This document shows positions 26,872 through 35,662 of a DNA stretch of 49,493 nucleotides, in pieces. Source of the stretch: Gemmatimonadota bacterium (GTDB lineage Bacteria > Gemmatimonadota > Gemmatimonadetes > Longimicrobiales > Gaopeijiaceae); the NCBI GenBank assembly GCA_009838975.1, contig VXQO01000075.1, positions 1-49,493 on the forward strand. Direction: 5' to 3'. The notes beneath the pieces were generated by a model. That model saw only the letters and a program-made list of their open reading frames with translations. It did not search any database and was not told the origin of the DNA. Every line of letters begins with the position of its first letter. The stretch's first letter is position 1. The position numbers and the translations under genes are program-made.

Positions 26872-27109
26872 GGATCGGCACGAAGGGAGGTTGACCGGGT
26901 TCCGCGACCGGTGGGCCGTATGCCAAGGGCCCTCGTCGAGCGGCGCCGGCGACGCCGGAACCTGCGGGAAGCGGACTCGATCGTCGGGTTTCCTGGCGGC
27001 CATTGACACGTGACATGCGTCGCAAACAGTATCGCTCCGGCGCGCGGCCGCCGCCCTCAGGTCTAGGCACGCGCAAACCGAGCTTCAAACGCCAGGAGTG
27101 GGACAGATG
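26872..27109 (+). repeat. Island leader repeat, copy 4
   Basis: From GGATCGGCACG through GGAGGTTGACCGGG to CCAGGAGTGGGACAGATG. Carries the same promoter spacing and ribosome site as copy 3 and drives the better-preserved DUF4268 gene. It sits between the frameshifted nuclease-like module and the DUF4268 gene. From 26612 to 26871 I see no gene. Confidence 0.75.
27003..27032 (+). promoter_or_regulatory. Putative sigma70-type promoter in leader copy 4
   Basis: TTGACA at 27003-27008 and CAGTAT at 27027-27032, 18-base spacing as in copy 3. It is the likely start signal for the DUF4268 gene at 27107. Confidence 0.5.
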
Positions 27110-28025
27110 ATCGGACGAATTCAGCGTGTGGGACTCCGCGACGTGTGGAGCCATGAGGCTCTCGACTTCACTCGATGGCTAGAGGAGAACGTCGACGTCC
27201 TCAACGAGGCTACCGACCTCCAGCTCAGCGGTGTCGAACGCGAGCAGGCTGTCGGCGCCTTCAGCGTCGACCTCATTGCCGAAGACGAGGACGGTCGTCC
27301 CGTGGTCATTGAGAACCAGCTCGAGAAGAGCAATCACGACCATCTCGGCAAGCTCCTCACCTATCTCGTGGGAATCGAGGCTAGGAAAGCCATCTGGATC
27401 GTCGCGGACCCTCGCCCCGAGCACGTGGGTGTGGTCACCTGGTTGAATGAGAGTTCTTCCGCCGACTTCTACCTGCTCAAGCTCGAAGCCATCCGGATCG
27501 GTGAATCTGAGCCCGCAGCGCTCCTGACTCAGATCGTGGGACCGAGCGAGGAAGCACGTAAGGCAGGCGCGACGAAGAAGCAGATGGCTGGGCGAGAACG
27601 ACAACGCTACCGCTTCTTCGAGGGGTTACTGCAGCACGCGAAGGAAAGGACCCAGCTGCACGCGAACATCAGCCCCAACAAGGGAAGCTGGGTCGGGGCA
27701 GGGGCAGGCATTGGCGGCGTGGGTTTCAACTACGTGGTTCGCCAGCGTGACGCTCGGGTCGAGTTGTACATCGACACTGGGGACGGCGACAGAAACCCAG
27801 CAGTTTTTCGAGGCGCTCTCACTCAAGAAGGAGAGCATCGAAGCAGTGTTCGGGTTCCCGTTGGTGTGGGACACCAAGGAAGGCCGACGGGGATGCCGGA
27901 TTCAGAAGACCCTCGCCACGGGCGGGTACCGGGATGAAGACGCCTGGGAGGCTGTCTACGAGGACTTGGCCGATGCGATGGCCAGGTTCGAGTCTGCGCT
28001 GAAGCCGCACCTGCAGGGGTTGTAG
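27107..28025 (+). pseudogene. DUF4268-family PD-(D/E)XK nuclease-like gene, single frameshift
   Basis: ATG 27107 follows AGGAG. First frame (230 codons): helix, then AFSVDLIAED and VVIENQLEKSNHDHLGKLL, an Asp...Glu-x-Gln pattern (D55, E69, Q71) typical of the nuclease-like N-terminus of DUF4268 proteins. An extra C at 27797 (CCC run) moves to a second frame reading QQFFEALSLKKESIEAVFG through ALKPHLQGL, completing a DUF4268 domain of normal total length, about 305 aa. Only one lesion, so it may be intact in the organism. A membrane protein gene follows 17 bases later. Confidence 0.8.
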
Positions 28026-28042
28026 CCGGAGGAAGCTGGGCC

Positions 28043-28330
28043 ATGATGTACTCACTGATTACGACTGCTGGCTTGGCCATGGACGTGGCCGGCGTGACGC
28101 TGTTGTTCTTCTACGGAATGCCACCCCGGATCAAGATTCCGAACTTGGAAGATCCCTACAGCATGTTCTGGTACGCGGAGGATTCCTCCGATCAAGGCCC
28201 CCCTCCCGAAGAGGACGTAAAGCGCCTGAACGCCATAAAGCGTCGGAACACGCGGCGGGGCCTATGGGGGTATATCATGGTCGTCTCGGGGTTCGCGCTA
28301 CAAGCAATTGCAAGCTGGATGGTGGTCTAG
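28043..28330 (+). CDS. Small two-helix membrane protein
   Basis: 95 aa: a first hydrophobic segment (about residues 5-25), a charged loop with many Glu/Arg/Lys (PPPEEDVKRLNAIKRRNTRR), and a second segment at the C-terminus ending IASWMVV. Ribosome site GGAGGA sits 9 bases before ATG 28043. It immediately follows the DUF4268 gene and may be co-expressed. No family recognised; small membrane proteins next to defence genes can act as effectors, but nothing proves it here. Confidence 0.7.
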   Translation: MMYSLITTAGLAMDVAGVTLLFFYGMPPRIKIPNLEDPYSMFWYAEDSSDQGPPPEEDVKRLNAIKRRNTRRGLWGYIMVVSGFALQAIASWMVV

Positions 28331-28533
28331 CTAACCAGCGTCCGGTACTTCAGCGGATCCGTCCGGATCATACGGGCGAGCGTGTCGCGGAAGATGTTGG
28401 GGTGCGTCCGATTGTTGTCGGGAATCCGATGGTCGACTGCGGCTGAAATCAGCACCTGAGGCCGGCGGAATGTCAGTCGCAGTTTCCATTGTGTGAACTC
28501 CAGTTTACATCGTGCGACGATGGGCGGCTGCAT
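28327..28533 (-). pseudogene. Short open frame, possible gene remnant
   Basis: About 68 codons, ending IRTDPLKYRTLV then stop. The last 40 residues read like protein (HRIPDNNRTHPNIFRD). It overlaps the IS-end-like motif at 28464-28509 and may be the tail of a lost gene. Unrecognised. The stretch 28534-28731 shows nothing except the ribosome site of the McrB-like gene. Confidence 0.25.
28464..28509 (-). repeat. IS-end-like motif, minus orientation
   Basis: Read on the minus strand it begins TGTAAACTGGAGTTCACA and continues to GACTGACATTCC; it matches the motif at 1005 at about 32 of 46 positions. No transposase adjacent. It lies just before the McrB/McrC-like pair and a shorter match to the 1005 motif lies just after that pair. 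Confidence 0.3.
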
Positions 28534-28731
28534 TGTGGCCGGCCACGCCGCTTGCCAGCCGCTGGCGGCCTAATCAATGTCGAAGGGCAACCGGCCTATC
28601 GGCCACGCGCTGAGAATCACGCGGACGGACGTCATGGATCCTACCACTGAACCAGATCGAAGATGAGGAGAGACCATTGAACGACACGAGTGACCACCTA
28701 GGAACGCAGACGAGATAGTGGAGGTGCAGGA

Positions 28732-31700
28732 ATGAAGGAGCTTTTCCAATGGGTGCCGTGGTTCCGGGAACTGACTGAGGCGGTGGGGGAGGGCCGCCGA
28801 GAGGGCCTCGTTCAGCGGGCGAAGAACGTGGATTGGGCTGGCGGTAAGTGTGCTGTCCTTGATCAAGGTGAGGACATGGCCGACCCGCTGACGTTTTTCT
28901 ACCATCTCGCGGCGGTCGCGGGTGGCACGCCGAAGAAGAGGGAAACCGTCTACGCCAGCGTAGCGAAGGTGTTCGGGCTCGAGAGCGACCTCGACTACAC
29001 TCGCGAGGACGGTTTCATCTTTCCGATTCCGCCGGGATTGGTCGTGCTTTTCAACAACACGGGAGCTGATCCGCGCCTTCTGTGGAAGATGTTCGATCAG
29101 GCGCGCGCCTTCGACGGCACATCGCACCGCGCCGACTACGCCGACACCTTCGCCAGGACGCTGCAGATCAAGGGAGTCGGGGTCCCGAAGCTGACGCAAA
29201 CCCTCTTCCTGATCAATCCGAGGGCCTTTCTGCCCTTTGATGCGATGGCCGTACTGCCTTTGGGTATCGGCAGACTCGCGAAGCCGCCAGCCAAGATGTC
29301 CTGGGACGAGTACGTCGACGAAATGAGGACGATCCGCGCCGCGTTCCCCGGGTGCCACGGCTATGAGGTCAACGTGATCAGCTACCTGTGGACGAGCGGC
29401 CACTATCGGCGCAAAGGCAATCGGTGGTATCAGATCGGCACGAATGAAGACAGGTGGCGGCAGTTCCGGGACAATCACTGGGTTCACCACGGTGGGCAGG
29501 GCGACATCCGCCAGACCGATGAAGGCGAGGTGTTACGAGATCCCAAACAGGATGACCGGTTTGACGAACCCGAACCGGGCGATGTCGTCCTCGTTCACAC
29601 GGGGACACGGGAAGGGCGCGGGATTGGGATCGTGTACCGCAACGACTACGGCGACCAGCCACATCGGAACGACCGGATCCACGTGCTGTGGGTGAACAAG
29701 GAGCAGGCGCCTCTGCCCACCGACCTGCCGACGGTTGCGTTTTCGAGGGCGGACGACGCCTCGTACGAGGCCTTCGCCAAGAGCGACGCGTACTCCGCAA
29801 CCTTGAACTTGTTGGAACCGCTCGAGGCCAAAACGGGAGGATCCGGTTCCGGGGGAAAGAACATCAACACGCTTTACGGGGAGTTCTACCGGCCGTTGGT
29901 GGCGCGGCTGCGCCGGAAGGGTGTGCAACCGGGAGTATGGCGGGGTCGATGGCGATCGTTCCACACCGGATACCCAGGTGCCATCAACGGCACGGGGTTG
30001 GACGACGGAAAGGCGAAGGTATTCCTGTCCTTCAGAGGGGCCGGCAGCGCACAACGTTTCAGGGCGCTGCTTTCCCACCGCAAGGAAATCGATGAGAAAC
30101 TGAAGGAGACCGCCTCGTGGCTTGACGAGAAGCAAGGAAGTTGGAGGAACACCGTCCTGCTGGAAAGGGACAGACCGTTCAGCCTGACAGGTCCTGAGGA
30201 AGACCTGGAGGCGACGCGGGTGTGGATGACAGACAGCCTGCTTGCGCTGAAGAGCGCTGTCCAGCCACACCTGGACCATGTGATGCAGGAGCCCAGCCCT
30301 GAACCTCCGTCGCCCGCCTCCCTGGTTCAACGCCTCACAGATTGCGGCCTCTTGTTCCCGCGCGAACTCGTCGCCAACTACATACTCGCCCTTCAAACCA
30401 AGCGGTTCGTCATACTGACGGGTATCTCGGGAACCGGGAAAACACAGATCGCCAAAGCCTTGGCAGAGCTCTACGGACCCGCACGACAAGCGGTGGTGGG
30501 GAAGATGCCGGAGGACGCATTTGGAATCGAGGTTAATCCCTACCAGTTCAGGTATTCCAGGATAATGATCCCCGTCGCCGTGGCAGCCAATCTCGACCTG
30601 CTTGGCCCGGACGCACCACTATCCAAACGCAAGATCCAAGTGCGCTATCCGGCGGGTCAGGTAGCTCTGACCTACAATCAGAATCGGCAAGGCGCGACAG
30701 CGCTGCTATTTCGAGGCGAGTTCAAGGAGTGGTTCCGCTCAAACGTCAACGCGGGTGACCAAATCTCGCTGCGCGTGCACGAGGGCGAGTCGCCCGACTC
30801 CGATCAACTTGAGATCGGACTTTCCGAGACCGAAACCGTCGAAGCGCCCGTCCGCAACTACGAAGTCGTCCCTGTCCGTCCCGACTGGGTCGACAATCGC
30901 GGGCTACTGGGCTACCTCAACCCTCTGACGAACGAGTACTCGACCACCCCGTTCCTCGACCTCCTCCTCCGAGCCCGTGCCGAAGAACGGAGAGCCGCAG
31001 ACGCGGGAGAGGAGCCCCACCCTTTCTTCGCCATTCTCGACGAGATGAACCTGGCCCGAGTCGAACACTATTTCTCGGATTTCCTGTCGGCGCTGGAATC
31101 GGGCGAGGGTATCCCGCTTCACACGAACGAAACCATCGAGAGTGGGGAGTCCGAGTCAGGCCCGCGGGTTCCGCAAGAATTGAAGGTGCCCGGCAACGTC
31201 CTTTTCACGGGCACCGTGAACGTGGACGAGACGACCTACATGTTCAGTCCAAAGGTGCTCGACCGCGCGTTCACGATCGAGTTCGACCACGTCGACTTGG
31301 AAGGATTTACGACGGGGGACGCCAGTGTCGAGGCGCCCGGGCTGGATCTCGGCGGCGTCGACGCTCTCGATTTCCTGCCGTCCGGCCGGTCGGATGACGT
31401 CGGATGGAAGCCCAGCCGCGACGACTGGGCGGAGTTCAGCCAGGAGACACCCGGACACCACAAGGCCCTGCTCCAACTCCACAGCATCCTGGAACGACAG
31501 CACCGGCATTTCGGATACCGGGTCGCAAACGAGATCGCCCGCTTCGTCAACCTGGCCCGCGAACAAGCCGGCGCGGACGTCTCGGACGCGGCGGTCGACG
31601 CAGCCTTCGACTTGGCGCTCCTGCAGAAGGTCCTCCCGAAGTTCCACGGAACCCAGCAGGAGCTGCAGTCGATTCTCGAAGAGATCTTCCAGTTCGCCGT

Positions 31701-31962
31701 GCACGGCAGCGGCCGCGTTCCAAAGAAGGACCAGAAGGTCGAGCTAGATGACTGGAGAGTGGTCAAGGGCCGCCTAGTGGCCAAGTCCAAGACCCAGTCA
31801 CCCTCCGACGACACCCCTGGAGAGGGAGACGATGCGGACTCCGACGCTGCGGATCCTGCCGACGCCGACGCAAAGACGCCGGCCTACCCGCGCACCGGCG
31901 CGAAGGTCCTAAGAATGCTGCACCGCCTGCGGGACCGCGGCTTCACGTCGTTCATCGAGTGA
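28732..31962 (+). CDS. McrB-like GTPase/ATPase restriction subunit with DUF4268-like region
   Basis: 1076 aa. C-terminal AAA+ motor: Walker A GISGTGKT near 563-570, McrB signature Walker B FFAILDEMNLARVEHYFSDF near 765-785, and NVDETTYMFSPKVLDRAF near 828-845. The N-terminal part is long: a winged/alpha region (to about 230), then a region with RFDEPEPGDVVLVHTG (PUA/EVE-like guess), then residues about 380-517, which I read as a DUF4268-like domain (YGEFYRPLVARLRRKGV, then AQRFRALLSHRKEIDEKL). Type IV restriction enzymes of this kind translocate on modified DNA. GGAGG lies 7 bases before the ATG; the McrC-like gene follows 7 bases after the stop. Confidence 0.85.
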   Translation: MKELFQWVPWFRELTEAVGEGRREGLVQRAKNVDWAGGKCAVLDQGEDMADPLTFFYHLAAVAGGTPKKRETVYASVAKVFGLESDLDYTREDGFIFPIPPGLVVLFNNTGADPRLLWKMFDQARAFDGTSHRADYADTFARTLQIKGVGVPKLTQTLFLINPRAFLPFDAMAVLPLGIGRLAKPPAKMSWDEYVDEMRTIRAAFPGCHGYEVNVISYLWTSGHYRRKGNRWYQIGTNEDRWRQFRDNHWVHHGGQGDIRQTDEGEVLRDPKQDDRFDEPEPGDVVLVHTGTREGRGIGIVYRNDYGDQPHRNDRIHVLWVNKEQAPLPTDLPTVAFSRADDASYEAFAKSDAYSATLNLLEPLEAKTGGSGSGGKNINTLYGEFYRPLVARLRRKGVQPGVWRGRWRSFHTGYPGAINGTGLDDGKAKVFLSFRGAGSAQRFRALLSHRKEIDEKLKETASWLDEKQGSWRNTVLLERDRPFSLTGPEEDLEATRVWMTDSLLALKSAVQPHLDHVMQEPSPEPPSPASLVQRLTDCGLLFPRELVANYILALQTKRFVILTGISGTGKTQIAKALAELYGPARQAVVGKMPEDAFGIEVNPYQFRYSRIMIPVAVAANLDLLGPDAPLSKRKIQVRYPAGQVALTYNQNRQGATALLFRGEFKEWFRSNVNAGDQISLRVHEGESPDSDQLEIGLSETETVEAPVRNYEVVPVRPDWVDNRGLLGYLNPLTNEYSTTPFLDLLLRARAEERRAADAGEEPHPFFAILDEMNLARVEHYFSDFLSALESGEGIPLHTNETIESGESESGPRVPQELKVPGNVLFTGTVNVDETTYMFSPKVLDRAFTIEFDHVDLEGFTTGDASVEAPGLDLGGVDALDFLPSGRSDDVGWKPSRDDWAEFSQETPGHHKALLQLHSILERQHRHFGYRVANEIARFVNLAREQAGADVSDAAVDAAFDLALLQKVLPKFHGTQQELQSILEEIFQFAVHGSGRVPKKDQKVELDDWRVVKGRLVAKSKTQSPSDDTPGEGDDADSDAADPADADAKTPAYPRTGAKVLRMLHRLRDRGFTSFIE

Positions 31963-31969
31963 GCGACCC

Positions 31970-33691
31970 GTGAACGGTTCCGCCGAAATCGAACGGACTT
32001 CGCGAGTCATCGTCCACGCGTATCGCTCGCGCGAGTCAGCCGAGAAAACAGACCACGGTTACCGCTTGCAGAGTGAAAGGCGGTGGGTCGTCGAAGGGGA
32101 CGATCAGGCCCTCACGCAGATAGCGAATCAGCTGCCGAAGGCGAATCGGACGTGGCTGGGAAAACAGCGAAACGCCCTCATCCTCAACCTCGTCAACTCG
32201 GTCGGCACCCTCGAACTACCCCACCTCGGGACCCTAGATCTGGTCTCGCGCAAGTTCGACGAAGACCAGTTCGACGCCATGCTCCGCGACCTGACCGAAT
32301 CGGCCACTACCCTCCCGTTCTCAGCCAACGAAGCCGCCGCCGGCCGCTACTCCGTCAGCACCGTCCCCCGCGACGAGGTCCTCTACCACGCTTTCGTCTA
32401 CCTGCGCTACATCCTCTCGGACAGAGCGCCGGAGGAAGTACGCCTGCTTCCGGCCCTCGAGATGATCGTCAGGGAGCCGCACCGCCTGTGGCGCAGCCAC
32501 CGCCGCGACGTCCGCATCGAAGCCATGACGCGAGTGGACGCGCACACTCCACTCGATCTCGTGACCCGGCCCGGGATGTCCGTGGTGGGGTCGTCACTCT
32601 CACCCTCCGGAGCGAGGCTCGCCGAGCGACTGCGCTGGCGTCTCCCGGAATTCGTTTCGGAGCGGAAGATCAGGTCGACAACCGATACCGCCGAGAACCG
32701 GTTTGTGAAGGCCTTCATCGGGCAGGCGCGGACGATCATCGGTCGCATGCGGTCCGCGGTGAGCTCCCCGGAGCCCGACGCGTTCCGGCGGAACCTGCTG
32801 CGGGATTGCGATCGCATGGAGTCGTCGCTGATGCCGATCGCGCGGCACAGCATGTGGGAAGAGGTCGGACGAATGGTGCGGATCCCCTTTTCGTCCACCG
32901 TGCTTCAGCGACGGCAGGGGTATCGCCGCGTGCTCCAGCACTTCTCCCGGATTCGCCTTGATCCGACGATTCCGCTCGACAGGGACGGCATGCGCGACCT
33001 ACTCGAGCTCAAGAACATCGCGCTTCTGTACGAGCTTTGGACCTTCTTCCGGGTGGTTGACGAGATTTCGGCGGTGCTGGGGAGGCCGCCGGTGCGATCG
33101 GGGCGGCTGGCCACCGGTCCCTTCCAGACCGCTTTCCCAGCTGGCGGGACCTACGAATGGGATCCGGGCGTGCGCCTGGTGTACAATCAGCGCTTCTCCA
33201 GGTCATGGAAGAGACAGCGGCACTCCTACTCCGTGCCCCTGATTCCCGACATCGCTCTCCGGGTCCCCGACGGGCCGAAGGCTCGCCTCCACCTGTTCGA
33301 CGCGAAGTTCCGGGTCCAGGCGCTCACCGACGTGGGATTTGCCGCGGACGATAAGGACGCCGACGACGACAAGATCAGAGAGCGGGCGGGCTCGTTCAAG
33401 CGTGCGGATATCTACAAGATGCACGCCTACCGCGACGCGATTCCGGAAGCGCGGTCGGTGTGGGTCCTTTACCCGGGTGGGGAGTTTCGGTTCTTTGGCA
33501 TCCCGGGCCGTGGCGTTCCGGTTGGGCACCCGGCCGTTTCTTCCCCCGAGGAGTTGCCCGAGAAGCTCATGGGGGTCGGCGCGATTCCGCTTGTCCCGGT
33601 CGTTGGGGTAGGTGACGGCCACGGGCCAGGAACGGCAGCGGCGAATAGCGGCGTGTTGCGAGCAACGTTGGAGCGGATGCTCCAGCAGTAG
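31970..33691 (+). CDS. McrC-like nuclease partner, DUF2357/PD-(D/E)XK
   Basis: 573 aa. N-terminal DUF2357-like region (RLRWRLPEFVSERKI, then TAENRFVKAFI), and a C-terminal PD-(D/E)XK nuclease: SVPLIPDIALRVPD with the Asp near 427, then LHLFDAKFRVQ with the D-x-K near 443-445. Such proteins stand in for McrC beside McrB-like ATPases. Start is GTG 31970, 7 bases after the McrB stop. The two genes would form a type IV restriction system cutting modified phage DNA. No frame damage seen. Confidence 0.83.
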   Translation: MNGSAEIERTSRVIVHAYRSRESAEKTDHGYRLQSERRWVVEGDDQALTQIANQLPKANRTWLGKQRNALILNLVNSVGTLELPHLGTLDLVSRKFDEDQFDAMLRDLTESATTLPFSANEAAAGRYSVSTVPRDEVLYHAFVYLRYILSDRAPEEVRLLPALEMIVREPHRLWRSHRRDVRIEAMTRVDAHTPLDLVTRPGMSVVGSSLSPSGARLAERLRWRLPEFVSERKIRSTTDTAENRFVKAFIGQARTIIGRMRSAVSSPEPDAFRRNLLRDCDRMESSLMPIARHSMWEEVGRMVRIPFSSTVLQRRQGYRRVLQHFSRIRLDPTIPLDRDGMRDLLELKNIALLYELWTFFRVVDEISAVLGRPPVRSGRLATGPFQTAFPAGGTYEWDPGVRLVYNQRFSRSWKRQRHSYSVPLIPDIALRVPDGPKARLHLFDAKFRVQALTDVGFAADDKDADDDKIRERAGSFKRADIYKMHAYRDAIPEARSVWVLYPGGEFRFFGIPGRGVPVGHPAVSSPEELPEKLMGVGAIPLVPVVGVGDGHGPGTAAANSGVLRATLERMLQQ

Positions 33692-33699
33692 AGCAGAAT

Positions 33700-33729
33700 T
33701 GTAAACCGCACCATACATTGGGTGAACTA
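33700..33729 (+). repeat. IS-end-like motif, plus orientation
   Basis: Starts TGTAAACCG and continues CACCATACATTGGGTGAACT, 9 bases after the McrC-like stop. It matches the first 29 bases of the 1005 motif at about 19 positions. Weak alone; notable because it faces away from the McrB/McrC-like pair, mirroring the motif at 28464. From 33730 to 33969 I see no gene. Confidence 0.25.
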
Positions 33730-33969
33730 GAGTAGATCTTTCGGAGCGTTGGCCGTCGGCTTGGGCGCCACGAATCGGGTGGAAATCGGCTCATCCCATG
33801 AACAGCGACGATCGAACCGGAATCAGCACAGTCAGATTCCGAGATCGCGGAACAGCTCCTCGGCGCGATCGAAACGCTGACCCTTAGTCATCCTTCTAGG
33901 GGATCCAGGGCACTGGTTGTCGTGGAGTACAGAAGATCAGGAATTCGGCAAGTGTGCGGTGCCTAGCTC

Positions 33970-34365
33970 CTACAGCTCCCGACTGACGGTTCGTACAATG
34001 CCGCCTACCCTCCTTACCAGTTTCTCGGAATCTGTAGGTGTTAGCACTTGTTGCGGCTCTTCAAAGGTGCCATCTGACCTAAGCGTCGGATAGAGGAGTT
34101 TGTTCCTGAGCGCCTCAAGCTTAACGGCCATCGAACCGATGGACCTATGCGCCCTAGAGCGTTTGGAACGAACGCCGAATTCACGTAGTTTGCTTCGGTG
34201 AGAGTGCGGAACGGTGCGGCCGATGTTCCGGAGCCATGCCGCTCCTATAGACTCGAATGCATGATAGGCTGCGAAAGCACTGGCTTCATGCACGGTACTG
34301 TCTATCTCATTGGCTGCCACTTGATATCGATGAGCTATCCCTTTGTACTGTTCTGGGTCAGGCAT
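33970..34365 (-). CDS. HEPN-like small protein
   Basis: 131 aa, all-helical by composition. ASAFAAYHAFESIGAAWL and TVPHSHRSKLREF resemble the first helices of HEPN domains, and LRNKLLYPT resembles the RN...YP variant motif (AbiV/DUF86 style) in place of a strict Rx4-6H. ATG 34365 overlaps the stop of the upstream gene by 8 bases, so translation is coupled. Could be the RNase toxin of a two-gene unit. Assignment is by pattern only. Confidence 0.55.
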   Translation of the reverse strand: MPDPEQYKGIAHRYQVAANEIDSTVHEASAFAAYHAFESIGAAWLRNIGRTVPHSHRSKLREFGVRSKRSRAHRSIGSMAVKLEALRNKLLYPTLRSDGTFEEPQQVLTPTDSEKLVRRVGGIVRTVSREL

Positions 34366-34837
34366 CACGACTCCAAGATAGCGCAAGGGTTTCGGTCATG
34401 AGCCACAGAGGATTCTCCACCTCGTGAACAATCTCCCTGAAGCTCTCAGTTATCAGAAACACAGATGGGAATACGCCTGTTTGCAAAAACACCGGTCCGA
34501 GTGCGTCGGACAGCCGCTCGAGCTCTTGAAAGGGGTGTACATCCGAGATCGTCGCGATCACCGGGACGAACCACCGGCTTCTGGAGCGTCGCTGTTGTGT
34601 GCCGGAATCCAGAAACATGATGTCATACCAGTTCTCGGACCATGCCACCTTGGTTGCGTCCATTGCCTGGTACAGAAACGCTTTCTCGCTACGAGGAAGC
34701 ACTTCTATACGGCTTTCCCGGGGTCGCTCGTGGCCGAGATCTGGGGCGAGGTCCCTAGGAAGGAAACGGCTCCATGGCAGCTTCAACCCCCGATACCGAG
34801 GGATTCTGTCGTCCGCGAGAGGGCCCGTGTCGATCAT
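34358..34837 (-). CDS. Protein of unknown function, upstream partner of HEPN-like gene
   Basis: 159 aa. Contains WYDIMFLDSGTQ and a C-terminal stretch VFLITESFREIVHEVENP that faintly resembles the tail of MNT-type nucleotidyltransferase antitoxins, but no GSxARG...D active site is visible. In a HEPN pair the partner is usually such an antitoxin. Start ATG 34837 has a weak AGAAG site. I cannot name a family. Confidence 0.5.
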   Translation of the reverse strand: MIDTGPLADDRIPRYRGLKLPWSRFLPRDLAPDLGHERPRESRIEVLPRSEKAFLYQAMDATKVAWSENWYDIMFLDSGTQQRRSRSRWFVPVIATISDVHPFQELERLSDALGPVFLQTGVFPSVFLITESFREIVHEVENPLWLMTETLALSWSRDA

Positions 34838-34984
34838 TGTAGTGCTTCTACTTTCTCGGATAGTCCGCAGGCGGGGAAAGGCAAGTTGTGGAGGTGACTA
34901 CATAATGACCCCCGATCACTCGGATTGGAACCCCCGCCAGCGACAAGGGCGCAAATGAGGCCGACACCAAGGGCACAGACCCTC

Positions 34985-35662
34985 TTAGCGCTGTACGGTC
35001 CGCGCTGTCGATTCCAGAGCATGCCGATCACTCTGGAGTGAGCGAGTAGGAGCGCTAGAGATACCTGCTGTAGTGACATCCTCACTCCATCCTCCCCTAG
35101 GCCGGCCAAGGACAGAAGGCTCGACGGCGGGCGTGAGAAGCCGTTCGTCGACCAAGCGGGCCGGAAGTTGTCGGTGGTGGCCCAGTCCACCGGCGAGGTC
35201 CGCGTTGTAATGGACTTCGTCGGCGTCCTCCGTGGCCCGAACCACACGCTCGGCGGACGGGTCATCGTCCGGGGGGGGACCACCTCACTCTCGAAACTGC
35301 TCCTCATCGTACCATTCGAGGTGCTCACGCCCCGGGCGATGCTCAGCCCTCCCGGGCACCCACAGCTTCTTCCCATTGAAGTGCACCTTAGGTGAAGTGA
35401 AGTTGACGTTTCTTGCGGTTGCACTACTAGGCCCGCAAGAAAAACTACGCATCGTGGTGAGCGCGGGCACTCCGGCAACCGGCATGCCGAGGATCGCCTC
35501 CGGGGATTCGGGACAGCAGCCTTGCTCCGATGTTACTTTACGGTGGAGGTTGAGGTTGAGCAGGCCATCTCCGTCATTGCTTGGGAGCCACTCGATCCGG
35601 GTGGCAGCATGCTGCAGACCGTCAGCAAGAGAGATTCTGGAGCAATAGCTCAATGAGCCCAC
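34985..35662 (-). pseudogene. Possible broken gene, one frame interrupted by TGA
   Basis: The frame beginning near 35662 (RIEWLPSNDGDGLLNLNL, then KVHFNGKKLWVPGR) stops with TGA at 35285, and the same frame stays open downstream to 34985 (DPSAERVVRATEDADEVHYN). A single stop could have split one gene of about 225 codons. No family recognised; it could also be chance. 34838-34984 shows nothing. Confidence 0.3.

Noticed and set aside
25910-27154. Long minus-strand frame of about 414 codons
   Set aside because: Only the part from 26611 to about 26515 looks real; the rest is antisense to the leader and DUF4268 start.
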